Source: an uncultured Bacilli bacterium (GTDB taxonomy: Bacteria; Bacillota_I; Bacilli_A; RF39; UBA660). From it: a DNA stretch of 16,943 nucleotides. The notes beneath the pieces were generated by a model that did not search any database, had not been told where the DNA came from, and was given only the letters and a program-made list of their open reading frames with translations. Positions 1 through 8,357 of this stretch are shown here, one piece after another. The stretch spans positions 1-16,943 of the forward strand of contig CAKOLG010000025.1 of assembly GCA_934096175.1 (NCBI GenBank). Direction: 5' to 3'. Each line of letters begins with the position of its first letter. Positions within the stretch are counted from its first letter, which is position 1. A program made the position numbers and the translations under genes.

Positions 1-27
1 ATTTCTTTTTAAACTTTTGTGGTACAT
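1..27 (-). CDS. 5' end of an unidentified gene (first nine codons only)
   Basis: An ATG at 27-25 opens a frame that runs off the left edge and reads MYHKSLKRN. The start is supported by context rather than by protein similarity. A Shine-Dalgarno AGGAAG (minus strand, 41-36) lies 8 nt upstream, and a promoter with -10 TACAAT (73-68) lies about 40 nt upstream, giving a short leader of roughly 35 nt. The gene is co-directional with rpoC but separated from it by the rpoC terminator, so it should be its own transcription unit. Nine residues are too few to name a product. The basic start (His, Lys, Lys, Arg) would suit either a cytosolic protein or the n-region of a signal peptide. Its expression is probably set by the homopolymer-containing promoter in front of it. 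Confidence 0.5.
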
Positions 28-35
28 AATCTTTA

Positions 36-41
36 CTTCCT
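36..41 (-). promoter_or_regulatory. Ribosome binding site of the left-edge gene
   Basis: The minus strand reads AGGAAG, 8 nt before the ATG at 27. It is the main reason for believing that a coding region starts there. Confidence 0.5.
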
Positions 42-67
42 ACTTTCTACTATATTATTCTATTTTT

Positions 68-99
68 ATTGTACCCCCCCCCCCGCATATTTTTGTCAA
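68..99 (-). promoter_or_regulatory. Candidate phase-variable promoter with a G11 tract in its spacer
   Basis: On the minus strand a perfect -35, TTGACA (99-94), is followed by a 20-bp spacer and then the -10, TACAAT (73-68). The spacer is AAAATATGC followed by eleven consecutive G (84-74). Such a G run is very unlikely by chance in this AT-rich sequence, and it fills exactly the region whose length sets promoter strength. With 17 bp as the optimum, eight G would make a strong promoter. The eleven G present here should leave it weak or off. Length-variable G tracts between -35 and -10 are the established switch of Neisseria porA and opc. The gene controlled is the one starting at position 27. 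The alternative is a coincidental homopolymer, or one whose length is misassembled. Confidence 0.65.
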
Positions 100-100
100 T

Positions 101-127
101 AAAAAAAGTAACAAATTTGTTACTTTT
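101..127 (-). terminator. Intrinsic terminator of rpoBC
   Basis: The minus strand carries a perfect 24-nt palindrome (127-104, AAAAGTAACAAA and its complement) that runs into further T residues (103-101) and then ATTGACA. It overlaps the rpoC stop codon (128-126). The stem is AT-rich, but the placement and the T run fit a Rho-independent terminator. It separates rpoC from the next promoter by only a few bases. Confidence 0.75.
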
Positions 128-3100
128 ATTCGCTTAATTGTTCTGCTAAATCATCTTCTACAGACTCTTCAATTGTACTAGCTTCTTCTTTAATTTCATC
201 AACATCAATTAGTTGTTCTTCTAAAAATTCACTAGGTTCGTCATTCATAAATTCTTTTTCTAGTAACATTTCGATATTACTATATTGTTTTGCACCTGTA
301 CCAGCAGGAATTAATTTACCAATGATAACATTTTCTTTTAAGCCTCTTAATTCATCAACTTTTCCTTTTATAGCTGCTTCTGTTAAAACTCTTGTAGTTT
401 CTTGGAATGATGCAGCAGATAAGAATGAATCAGTTTCAAGAGAAGATTTTGTGATACCTAGCATTACAGGACGACCTGTTGCAGGTACTCCGCCTCTTAA
501 AATTACTGGCTTATTAGCTTCATTAAAGTCATGTAATGATATTGATAATCCTTCAACAAGATCAGTATCTCCACCATCGACAATTTTCATTTTAGAAATC
601 ATACGACGAACAATTACTTCAATGTGTTTATCAGAAATATCAACACCTTGTGATTTATAAACTTTTTGAATTTCTTTTAAAATATAGCTTTCAGCTGTAA
701 TTGGGTCAGTAACAGCAAGCAATTCTTTCGGACTAACTGAGCCTTCTGTTAATTGTTCACCAGCTACTACTTGTTGGCCAATTTCAACACGAACTTTAGA
801 ATTATATAGTGTTGTATGTTCACGAGATTCAACATCGTTTTCAACAACAATTTTATGTTTTCCATTAGCAGCTTCAATACTTACAACTTTACCAGTAATT
901 TCAGAAATTGTAGCTTTTGCTTTTGGATTACGTGCTTCAAATAATTCTTCAACACGTGGAAGACCTTGTGTAATATCGGCGTCACCACCATGCGCAACTC
1001 CTCCTGAGTGGAATGTACGCATTGTTAATTGTGTACCTGGTTCACCAATTGATTGTGCTGCCATAACACCTACTGCTTCACCAGTTTCAACCAAGTTACC
1101 AGTAGCAAGGTTACGTCCATAACATTTTTGACATACACCATATTGGCTCTTACATGTTAATGCACTACGTATTTCAACTTTTTTAATGCCAGCTTTAACA
1201 ATTTTCTTAGCAATATTTTCGTTAATCATTTCATTTTTATCAATAATTAACTCTTTTGTTTCTGGATTAATAACTTTTGTTGCAGTATATCTTCCTATAA
1301 TACGATCTTCTAGTGGTTCGATAATTGTACCACTCTTTTCATCGACAAAGTCGCTAACTTCTATACCAGAAATTGCCCCACAGTCAGCTTCTTTAACAAT
1401 GATATCTTGAGCAACATCTACTAAACGACGAGTCATATATCCTGAATCTGCTGTACGTAATGCTGTATCGGCAGATCCTTTACGAGCACCGTGTGTACTT
1501 AAGAAGAATTCTGATACGTTTAAGCCATCAATGAAGTTTGATTTAATAGGTATTTCAACTGGTTGACCATTTGGTTTGGCCATACAACCACGCATACCTG
1601 CAAGTTGAGTAAAGTTTCCAGCATTACCACGAGCTCCAGAGTTCATCATCATGAAGATTGGGTTTTTGTGATCGCCACTAGAAATTGCTTTTAATTCCTC
1701 TTCAACTTCATCTTTAGTATTATTCCATACTTGAATAACGTTATTATATCTTTCTTCTTCAGTAATTAAACCTCTTTGGTATTGTTTGTTAATTTTATCA
1801 ACTTTTGCTTGACCTTCTTCAATTTTAGCATCTTTATCTTTAGCAGTTACTATATCAAATGCAGAAACAGTAATACCAGCAATTGTTGAATATTTAAATC
1901 CTAAATCTTTCATAGCATCCAAAACAGCAGAAGTTTCTGTAGTTTTATAACGTTTAAAGATTTGAGCAATTATTTGAGATAAGTTCTTTTTGATAAATGG
2001 TGTTACTGGCTCCATTTTAGCAATTTCGCTTTTGATATCACTACCCATTGGTAAGAAGAACTTATTTGGTGTAATGTTTTCAATGTTTTCTTTACTTGCT
2101 TCATTAACGTAAGGGAATGAATCAGGTAGAATTTCATTGAAAATTAATTTTCCAGCAGTTGTAACTAGATATTTATCTTTTTGATCATCTGTAAATAATT
2201 TATATTTGAAAGAACTTACAGGAAGAGCAATTCTTGTGTGTAAAGTTATTTCTCTTCTTTCATAAGCCATAATAGCTTCATTAGAATTTCTATAAACTTT
2301 TCCTTCGTTTTCTTCTCCAGGTTCTTCAATTGATAAGTAATAGTTACCTAAAACCATATCTTGTGATGGAGTAACAATTGGTTTTCCTGATTTTGGATCA
2401 AGAATATTGTTAGCACCCAACATTAGAAGTCTTGCTTCTGCTTTAGCTTCTTCTGATAGAGGTACGTGAACAGCCATTTGGTCACCATCGAAGTCAGCGT
2501 TAAAACCAGTACAAACTAATGGATGAAGACGGATTGCTTTTCCACCTACTAATTTTGGTTCGAATGCTTGAATACCAAGTCTATGTAGTGTTGGAGCACG
2601 GTTTAACATTACTGGATGTTCAGTAATACAATCTTCTACTATGTCCCATACACATTCATCACGAGATTCAATTAATTTTTTTGCACCTTTAATATTATGT
2701 GCTAAGCCTCTTTCAACTAAGCCATGAATTACATGTGGTTTGAATAACTCTAGAGCCATTTCTTTTGGAATACCACATTGATACATTTTTAAGTTTGGTC
2801 CAACACAAATAACTGAACGACCAGAATAGTCAACACGTTTTCCTAATAAGTTTTGACGGAAACGTCCTTGTTTTCCTTTTAACATGCTTGATAATGATTT
2901 TAATGGTCGATTGCCTGCAGCAGTAATACTTCTACCACGGCGGCCATTATCAAATAATGAATCAACTGCTTCTTGTAGCATACGTTTTTCATTTTGAACA
3001 ATAATTGTAGGAGCGCCTAACTCTAACAATTTTTTTAGACGATTATTACGGTTAATAATTCTTCTATAAAGATCATTTAAATCAGATGTGGCAAATCTAC

Positions 3101-3839
3101 CACCGTCCAATTGAATCATTGGTCTAATATCTGGTGGAATAACTGGAAGAACATCTAAAATCATCCACTCTGGTTTATTGCCAGATTCATCAAAAGCAAC
3201 CAAGCAATCTAAACGTTTTACTAAACGAATACGTTTTTGACCTGTTGTATTTTCTAATTCTTTTCGTAAATCTTCAACTTCTTGATGAACATTTACTTCA
3301 GATAATAATTCTTTAATTGCTTCTGCACCCATTCCAACTTTGAATGTGTTGCCATATTTTTCATAATATGCACGATATTCTTTATCAGAAAGTGTTTGTT
3401 TCTTTTCTAGTGGTGCTTGTCCTGGGTCAATAACTACATAGCTTACAAAGTATAAAACTTCTTCCAAATCTCTTGGAGACATGTCTAGTACTAAACCCAT
3501 CTTTGAAGGTACACCTTTAAAGAACCAGATATGTGAACATGGAGAAGCTAGTTCTATATGTCCCATACGTTCACGACGAACTTTAGAACTTGTTACTTCT
3601 ACTCCACATCTGTCACAAATAACGTTTTTATATCTTAATCTCTTGTATTTTCCACAAGAACATTCAAAATCTTTTGATGGTCCAAATATTTTTTCACAAA
3701 ACAATCCATCACGTTCTGGTTTTAATGTACGATAATTGATTGTTTCTGGCTTTTTAACTTCGCCATAAGACCAACTTCTAATTTTTTCAGGAGATGCAAT
3801 TCCTATTTTGATACCTTTAAAACTGTTAGCATCTATCAT
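126..3839 (-). CDS. rpoC: DNA-directed RNA polymerase subunit beta'
   Basis: This is the 1237-residue beta' subunit, slightly longer than the roughly 1200 residues of Bacillus RpoC. It forms the clamp and active centre of RNA polymerase. The N-terminal zinc ribbon is Cys60, Cys62, Cys75, Cys78 (CSCGKY...CDRCGVEV). The catalytic loop NADFDGDQ is at 447-454, with Asp449, Asp451 and Asp453 holding the Mg ion. The second zinc site is Cys820, Cys896, Cys903, Cys906. The trigger-loop region GVMAAQSIGEPGTQLTMRT follows. The C-terminus is an acidic tail of about 40 residues rich in Glu and Asp. The ATG overlaps the rpoB TGA by 4 nt (ATGA), with GGAAGGTGA as ribosome binding site, so translation is coupled to rpoB. 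There is no internal promoter that I can see. A terminator overlaps the stop codon. Confidence 0.99.
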   Translation of the reverse strand: MIDANSFKGIKIGIASPEKIRSWSYGEVKKPETINYRTLKPERDGLFCEKIFGPSKDFECSCGKYKRLRYKNVICDRCGVEVTSSKVRRERMGHIELASPCSHIWFFKGVPSKMGLVLDMSPRDLEEVLYFVSYVVIDPGQAPLEKKQTLSDKEYRAYYEKYGNTFKVGMGAEAIKELLSEVNVHQEVEDLRKELENTTGQKRIRLVKRLDCLVAFDESGNKPEWMILDVLPVIPPDIRPMIQLDGGRFATSDLNDLYRRIINRNNRLKKLLELGAPTIIVQNEKRMLQEAVDSLFDNGRRGRSITAAGNRPLKSLSSMLKGKQGRFRQNLLGKRVDYSGRSVICVGPNLKMYQCGIPKEMALELFKPHVIHGLVERGLAHNIKGAKKLIESRDECVWDIVEDCITEHPVMLNRAPTLHRLGIQAFEPKLVGGKAIRLHPLVCTGFNADFDGDQMAVHVPLSEEAKAEARLLMLGANNILDPKSGKPIVTPSQDMVLGNYYLSIEEPGEENEGKVYRNSNEAIMAYERREITLHTRIALPVSSFKYKLFTDDQKDKYLVTTAGKLIFNEILPDSFPYVNEASKENIENITPNKFFLPMGSDIKSEIAKMEPVTPFIKKNLSQIIAQIFKRYKTTETSAVLDAMKDLGFKYSTIAGITVSAFDIVTAKDKDAKIEEGQAKVDKINKQYQRGLITEEERYNNVIQVWNNTKDEVEEELKAISSGDHKNPIFMMMNSGARGNAGNFTQLAGMRGCMAKPNGQPVEIPIKSNFIDGLNVSEFFLSTHGARKGSADTALRTADSGYMTRRLVDVAQDIIVKEADCGAISGIEVSDFVDEKSGTIIEPLEDRIIGRYTATKVINPETKELIIDKNEMINENIAKKIVKAGIKKVEIRSALTCKSQYGVCQKCYGRNLATGNLVETGEAVGVMAAQSIGEPGTQLTMRTFHSGGVAHGGDADITQGLPRVEELFEARNPKAKATISEITGKVVSIEAANGKHKIVVENDVESREHTTLYNSKVRVEIGQQVVAGEQLTEGSVSPKELLAVTDPITAESYILKEIQKVYKSQGVDISDKHIEVIVRRMISKMKIVDGGDTDLVEGLSISLHDFNEANKPVILRGGVPATGRPVMLGITKSSLETDSFLSAASFQETTRVLTEAAIKGKVDELRGLKENVIIGKLIPAGTGAKQYSNIEMLLEKEFMNDEPSEFLEEQLIDVDEIKEEASTIEESVEDDLAEQLSE

Positions 3840-6800
3840 AGTACGTCACCTTCCTCTTCTTCTATTTCATCGCCAGGGAATTCTAAGTCATCTAAATCAT
3901 CTTCGAATTCATCCTCAGCATAATCTTCTTCATCTTCTGTTAAATTTTCTGAGCTTTCAAATTCTTCTGAAGGCATTAAATCTTTACCAATTTCATTTAC
4001 AGCAATACCTTCTTCATCTTCATCATCACGCTCTAAATCTTGGATATCACAGAACTCTCCGTCATTATTTTCAACTTGAATGTCTAAACCTAGTGCTTGG
4101 AATTCTTTTAATAATACACGGAAACTTTCAGGGATACCTGCTTGGTTAATTACTTTTCCTTTAACCATTGCTTCGTAAATTTTAACACGACCTACAACAT
4201 CATCAGATTTAACTGTCATAATTTCTTGTAGAACATGTGCTGCACCATAAGCATATAATGCCCAAACTTCCATTTCTCCGAAACGTTGTCCACCAAATTG
4301 AGCTTTACCGCCTAATGGTTGTTGTGTAACCATTGAGTATGGTCCAGTTGAACGAGCATGTAGTTTATCATCAACCATGTGGTGAAGTTTAATCATGTAC
4401 ATTACACCAACTGATACTCTATTTTCAAAAGGTTCTCCTGTACGACCATTATATAAAACGGTTTTTCCATCTGGATCCATTCCAGCTTCAGCCATTTCTG
4501 CCTTTAAGTCTTCCATAGTTGCGCCATCAAATACTGGAGTTGCGTAGTGAACACCTAGTTTTTTACCAGCCATACCTAAATGCAATTCTAGGATTTGGCC
4601 TATATTCATACGAGATGGAACACCTTGTGGATTAAGAACAATGTCTACTGGTGTACCGTCTGGTAAATATGGCATATCTTCTTCTGGTAAGATTAAAGAA
4701 ATAACACCTTTATTACCATGACGTCCTGACATTTTATCGCCGACTTGAATTTTACGTTTTTGAATAATGTATACTCTTATAACTTTTGAAACGCCAGCAG
4801 GAAGTTCATCTGAATTTTCTTTTGTATAAATTTTAACATCATGAACAATTCCGCCTGCTCCGTGGTCTACTCTTAAAGATGTATCTCTAACTTCACGAGT
4901 CTTTTCACCAAAAATAGCGTGTAATAATTTTTCTTCACTTGTTAATTCTTGAACACCTTTTGGTGTAACTTTACCAACTAATATATCGCCATCTTTTACT
5001 TCTGTACCAATTCTTACGATACCATTGGCATCAAGATTTTTACGAGCATCTTCACCTATATTTGGAATATCTCTTGTAATTTCTTCTGGGCCAAGCTTAG
5101 TATCTCGACAATCAATATCGTAGTGTTCAATATGTAATGATGTGTAAACATCTTCTTTAACTAATCTTTCATTTAATACAACAGCATCTTCATAGTTATA
5201 ACCATTACATGTCATGAAAGCAATCGTCATATTTTTACCTAAAGCAAGTTCTCCTTTATCAGTTGAAGGTCCATCAGCAATTACTTCACCACGAGTAACT
5301 TTATCACCTTTTTTTACTAAAGGATGATGATTTATATTTGAAGCATCATTACTTCTTTCAAAGTTAGCTAAGTGATATATATCTTGACCACCAGCTGTTT
5401 TTACTAGGATCTTTTTGCCATCAGCATATTCAACAACGCCTTCAGCTTTAGCAACAATTGTTGAGCCTGAATCACGAGCAGCAATATACTCCATACCAGT
5501 TCCAACAATTGGAGCCTCAGTAGTTAATAATGGCACTGCTTGACGTTGCATGTTGGCACCCATTAACGCACGTGTTGCATCATCGTGTTCTAGGAATGGA
5601 ATACAACTTGTTGTAATTGAAACTATTTGGTTAGGTGCTACGTCAACAAAGTTAACTTTTTCTTTAGCAACCATGACAGTTTCACCATTTAAACGAGCAA
5701 TTACTTTATCATCAACTATTTCATTGTCATCATTAATATTTAACGTTGCTTGAGAAATATAATAATCAGCTTCCTCATCAGCAGTTAAATAAACTATTTC
5801 ATCAGTTAATTTTGAATTAATAACTTTACGATATGGAGTCATTATGAATCCATAGTCATTAATTTTGGCATATGATGCTAGTGATGTAATTAAACCAATG
5901 TTTTGGCCTTCTGGAGATTCAATTGGACAAATACGGCCATAGTGACTTGGGTTAACGTCACGTACTTCCATACCAGCTCTTTCTCTTGATAATCCTCCAG
6001 GTCCTAAGCAAGATAAACGTCTTTTATCAGTTAATTCTGCGATTGGATTTATTTGATCCATGAATTTTGATAATTGTGAACTTCCGAAAAATTCTTTTAA
6101 GCAGGCAGTTACAGGTCTAATGTTAATTAAAGTTTTAGGAGTAACTGACTCAAGTTCTTGAGTAGTCATTCTTTCTCTAATAACTCTTTCCATACGCGAC
6201 ATACCAACACGGAATTGTGTTTGAATTAATTCACCTACTTGACGTACACGTCTATTACCTAAGTGGTCAATTTCATCATCATTACCAATTCCATATTGTA
6301 AATTTAAATAATATGAAACTGAAGCGTAAATATCAGAAATTGTTAAACGACGAGAGTCAATTGTTTGATCATTACCAATAATTTTATGGATAATTGTTTC
6401 ATCGTCTTTGTCATATACAAGAACTTCTTGAATTTTGTTGTATTCGTCTAATTCTTCGTTAATTGTTACTTCATGTACACCATATCCTGCTTCAAACAAA
6501 GGACGAATGTTTTCTAAAATTTCTTTAGTAATTATTGTTCCTTCTGGGACAACTATCTCTTTACCATCTTTAATGTTTTGAGCTATTTTTTGACCTAGCA
6601 ATCTATCTAAAACATTTAATTTTTTGTTAAATTTATAACGACCTACTTTTTGTAAATCATAACGGAATTTATCAAAAAATCTGGTAATTAATTGATTCTT
6701 AGCAGAATCAAGTGTAGCTGGTTCTCCTGGTCTTAGTTTTTCATAAATTTCAATTAATGCTTCATCACTATTTTTAGTACTATCTTTTTCTAATGTATTT

Positions 6801-7453
6801 AATAAATATTTATCTTCTCCAAAAGTTGATAAAATATCTTCGTTAGAAGATAATCCTAAAGCTCTTAAGAAAGCTGTTATTGTTACTTTACGAGTTCTAT
6901 CAATACGAACATAGAAAATATCTCTTGCATCTAGTTCATATTCTAACCAAGTACCTTTATTAGGAATTATTTCTCCAGAAATTATCTTTCTGCCATTTTT
7001 ATCTATTTCTTTTTTATAATAAACAGATGGACTTCTTACTAATTGAGAAACGATTACACGTTCTGCTCCATTAATAATGAATGTACCTGCTTCTGTCATT
7101 AAAGGTAAGTCTCCAAGGAAAATTTCTTGTTCCTTAACTTCACCTGTTTCGTGGATAAATACACGCGCTTGAACTTTTAAAGGCGCTGCGTAGTTAACCA
7201 TACGTTCTTTGGCTTCTTTTACTGTGTATCTTGGTTCTTCAAAATAGTAGTCTCCAAGTTCAAGTGAAATGTTACCAGTGAAACTTTCTACAGGAAATAA
7301 ATCTTCAAATACTTCCTTTATGCCTTCATCTAGAAATCTTTGGTATGATTTCTTTTGAATTTCTAATAAATCTGTCAATGCCAAGGTGTTTTTAATTTTT
7401 GAGAATGTTCTTCTTTCTCTATGGTCCCCAAATTTTGCTGTTTTGTATGCCAT
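3836..7453 (-). CDS. rpoB: DNA-directed RNA polymerase subunit beta
   Basis: This is the beta subunit, 1205 residues from the chosen start (Bacillus RpoB is about 1190). The start is the ATG at 7453 (MAYKTAKFGDHRERR), with AGGGGTGA 8 nt upstream. An ATG 18 codons further upstream has no comparable site and adds a non-conserved extension. Conserved blocks are the rifampicin region FFGSSQLSKFMDQINP followed by AELTDKRRLSCLGPGG, then PSHYGRICPIESPEGQNIG, GDKMSGRHGNKG (about 905-916) and the C-terminal PLGGKAQFGGQRFGEMEVWA (from about 1046). Asp476 occupies the position of E. coli His526, a classic rifampicin-resistance site. The last 65 or so residues form a strongly acidic tail. The promoter at 7525-7553 overlaps the end of ybxB, and rpoC follows with an ATGA overlap. 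Confidence 0.99.
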   Translation of the reverse strand: MAYKTAKFGDHRERRTFSKIKNTLALTDLLEIQKKSYQRFLDEGIKEVFEDLFPVESFTGNISLELGDYYFEEPRYTVKEAKERMVNYAAPLKVQARVFIHETGEVKEQEIFLGDLPLMTEAGTFIINGAERVIVSQLVRSPSVYYKKEIDKNGRKIISGEIIPNKGTWLEYELDARDIFYVRIDRTRKVTITAFLRALGLSSNEDILSTFGEDKYLLNTLEKDSTKNSDEALIEIYEKLRPGEPATLDSAKNQLITRFFDKFRYDLQKVGRYKFNKKLNVLDRLLGQKIAQNIKDGKEIVVPEGTIITKEILENIRPLFEAGYGVHEVTINEELDEYNKIQEVLVYDKDDETIIHKIIGNDQTIDSRRLTISDIYASVSYYLNLQYGIGNDDEIDHLGNRRVRQVGELIQTQFRVGMSRMERVIRERMTTQELESVTPKTLINIRPVTACLKEFFGSSQLSKFMDQINPIAELTDKRRLSCLGPGGLSRERAGMEVRDVNPSHYGRICPIESPEGQNIGLITSLASYAKINDYGFIMTPYRKVINSKLTDEIVYLTADEEADYYISQATLNINDDNEIVDDKVIARLNGETVMVAKEKVNFVDVAPNQIVSITTSCIPFLEHDDATRALMGANMQRQAVPLLTTEAPIVGTGMEYIAARDSGSTIVAKAEGVVEYADGKKILVKTAGGQDIYHLANFERSNDASNINHHPLVKKGDKVTRGEVIADGPSTDKGELALGKNMTIAFMTCNGYNYEDAVVLNERLVKEDVYTSLHIEHYDIDCRDTKLGPEEITRDIPNIGEDARKNLDANGIVRIGTEVKDGDILVGKVTPKGVQELTSEEKLLHAIFGEKTREVRDTSLRVDHGAGGIVHDVKIYTKENSDELPAGVSKVIRVYIIQKRKIQVGDKMSGRHGNKGVISLILPEEDMPYLPDGTPVDIVLNPQGVPSRMNIGQILELHLGMAGKKLGVHYATPVFDGATMEDLKAEMAEAGMDPDGKTVLYNGRTGEPFENRVSVGVMYMIKLHHMVDDKLHARSTGPYSMVTQQPLGGKAQFGGQRFGEMEVWALYAYGAAHVLQEIMTVKSDDVVGRVKIYEAMVKGKVINQAGIPESFRVLLKEFQALGLDIQVENNDGEFCDIQDLERDDEDEEGIAVNEIGKDLMPSEEFESSENLTEDEEDYAEDEFEDDLDDLEFPGDEIEEEEGDVL

Positions 7454-7524
7454 CTTTTGTTTCACCCCTATACCTATTTTTTTAGTGTTATTTTTGACAA
7501 AAAACAATACGTCACCAATTTATA

Positions 7525-7553
7525 ATTTTATATGATGCGAAGCTTATTGTCAA
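7525..7553 (-). promoter_or_regulatory. Promoter of rpoBC
   Basis: The minus strand has -35 TTGACA (7553-7548), a 17-bp spacer and -10 TAAAAT (7530-7525). The TGA inside the -35 is the ybxB stop codon, so the promoter straddles the gene end. Transcription would begin near 7518 and give a leader of about 65 nt before the rpoB ATG. Confidence 0.7.
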
Positions 7554-8143
7554 CGTTTTTTGGCCTTTATTATATAAAAACCTTTGCTTTTTTCAACTAC
7601 TTCACAAAGATAGTTTTCTGCTAAATGTGAAATAGTGCTTTTAGCCCCTTGATCTTTTCTAATAACGAACCACAGCTCACCCTTCGCTTTAAGACGGTCT
7701 CTTGCTCCATCCAATATTTTGTAAACAATTTCTTTGCCTGCTCTTATTGGAGGATTTGTTATGATTAAATCATATATATTGGTAATGTTTTCATAAACAT
7801 TACTTTCTATCACTTTGGCTTCAACATTGTTTTCTAAACAATTTTTTTCGGCTAAGTGTAGAGCTCTTTTGTTAATGTCACACATTGTGACATCGGATTG
7901 TAAAATTTTGGCTACTGAAATACCAATAAATCCGTAGCCGCATCCTACATCCAATACTTTTAAATTTTTTTCATTTATTTTTTCAAATAAAACACTTAAA
8001 AGCAAATTACTTCCAAAATCTAATTTATCTTTAGAAAATACACCGTTATCACTGTAAAAGTTAAATGTATAATCTTTGTATTTATAGACAATCGTCCGTA
8101 ATTCGCTTTTTAAGTTTGGGTTGTTAGTAAAGTAATGTTCCAA
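7550..8143 (-). CDS. ybxB: Class I SAM-dependent methyltransferase of the YbxB/RsmC type
   Basis: This 197-residue protein is the counterpart of Bacillus YbxB, a relative of the 16S rRNA guanine methyltransferase domain of RsmC. The SAM-binding motif I is DVGCGYG (65-71). The catalytic and substrate motif is NPPIRAGK (130-137), an N-P-P-hydrophobic signature of N-methyltransferases. Length and N-terminus (EHYFTNNPNLKSE) match the family. The start is TTG (8143), with GGTGAT a few bases upstream; the nearby ATG and GTG codons are out of frame. Its place directly before rpoB is conserved in Bacilli. The usual upstream partners rplJ and rplL are not present here, and the gene has its own promoters. 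No terminator is visible before rpoB, so some read-through is likely. The exact rRNA target is not shown by the sequence. Confidence 0.93.
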   Translation of the reverse strand: MEHYFTNNPNLKSELRTIVYKYKDYTFNFYSDNGVFSKDKLDFGSNLLLSVLFEKINEKNLKVLDVGCGYGFIGISVAKILQSDVTMCDINKRALHLAEKNCLENNVEAKVIESNVYENITNIYDLIITNPPIRAGKEIVYKILDGARDRLKAKGELWFVIRKDQGAKSTISHLAENYLCEVVEKSKGFYIIKAKKR

Positions 8144-8184
8144 AAAATCACCATTTTCTGTATTCTAAGACAATAATATATTTA

Positions 8185-8213
8185 ATTATATAATTAAAGA
8201 CTTTCAAAGTCAA
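8185..8213 (-). promoter_or_regulatory. Main promoter of ybxB (P1)
   Basis: The minus strand has TTGACT (8213-8208), a 17-bp spacer and a perfect TATAAT (8190-8185). The expected leader is about 35 nt to the TTG start at 8143. This is one of the best promoter matches in the window. Confidence 0.8.
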
Positions 8214-8227
8214 TAAACGTGATGTAT

Positions 8228-8256
8228 ATTGTAATTTTTTTTTATAGAAAAAGCAA
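8228..8256 (-). promoter_or_regulatory. Possible second ybxB promoter (P2)
   Basis: The minus strand has TTGCTT (8256-8251), a 17-bp spacer containing a run of nine A, and TACAAT (8233-8228). It lies about 40 bp upstream of P1. The spacing is ideal but the -35 is only a partial match, so this is weaker than P1. Confidence 0.4.
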
Positions 8257-8324
8257 GTATTTTTATAAAATTTAGTAAATTTTGTGTAAAAATTATCAAG
8301 CAATTTTGATTTTTTTACAAAAGT

Positions 8325-8357
8325 AAAAAAATAACCTCTTTTATTGAAGTTATTTTT
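8325..8357 (-). terminator. Terminator of the glucosaminidase gene
   Basis: The minus strand has a 12-bp stem (8357-8346 with 8338-8327, one G-U pair) and a 7-nt loop, followed by a T run that starts within the stem's last bases. It overlaps the TAA stop codon at 8358-8356. Confidence 0.75.

Noticed and set aside
74..84. The C11 run as a pure assembly or sequencing artefact
   Set aside because: It cannot be excluded for exact length, but a homopolymer error extends an existing run and does not place a promoter -35 and -10 on either side of it, so the run itself is probably real.
322..660. Plus-strand open frames inside rpoC and rpoB (for example 322-660, 3481-3735, 3808-4149, 5550-5753)
   Set aside because: They lie antisense to highly conserved polymerase coding sequence, have no ribosome binding site or promoter, and encode low-complexity or unrecognisable peptides.
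7454..7507. Upstream ATG for rpoB that would add 18 residues
   Set aside because: The extension is not part of conserved RpoB, and the ATG at 7453 has a much better ribosome binding site (AGGGGTGA).
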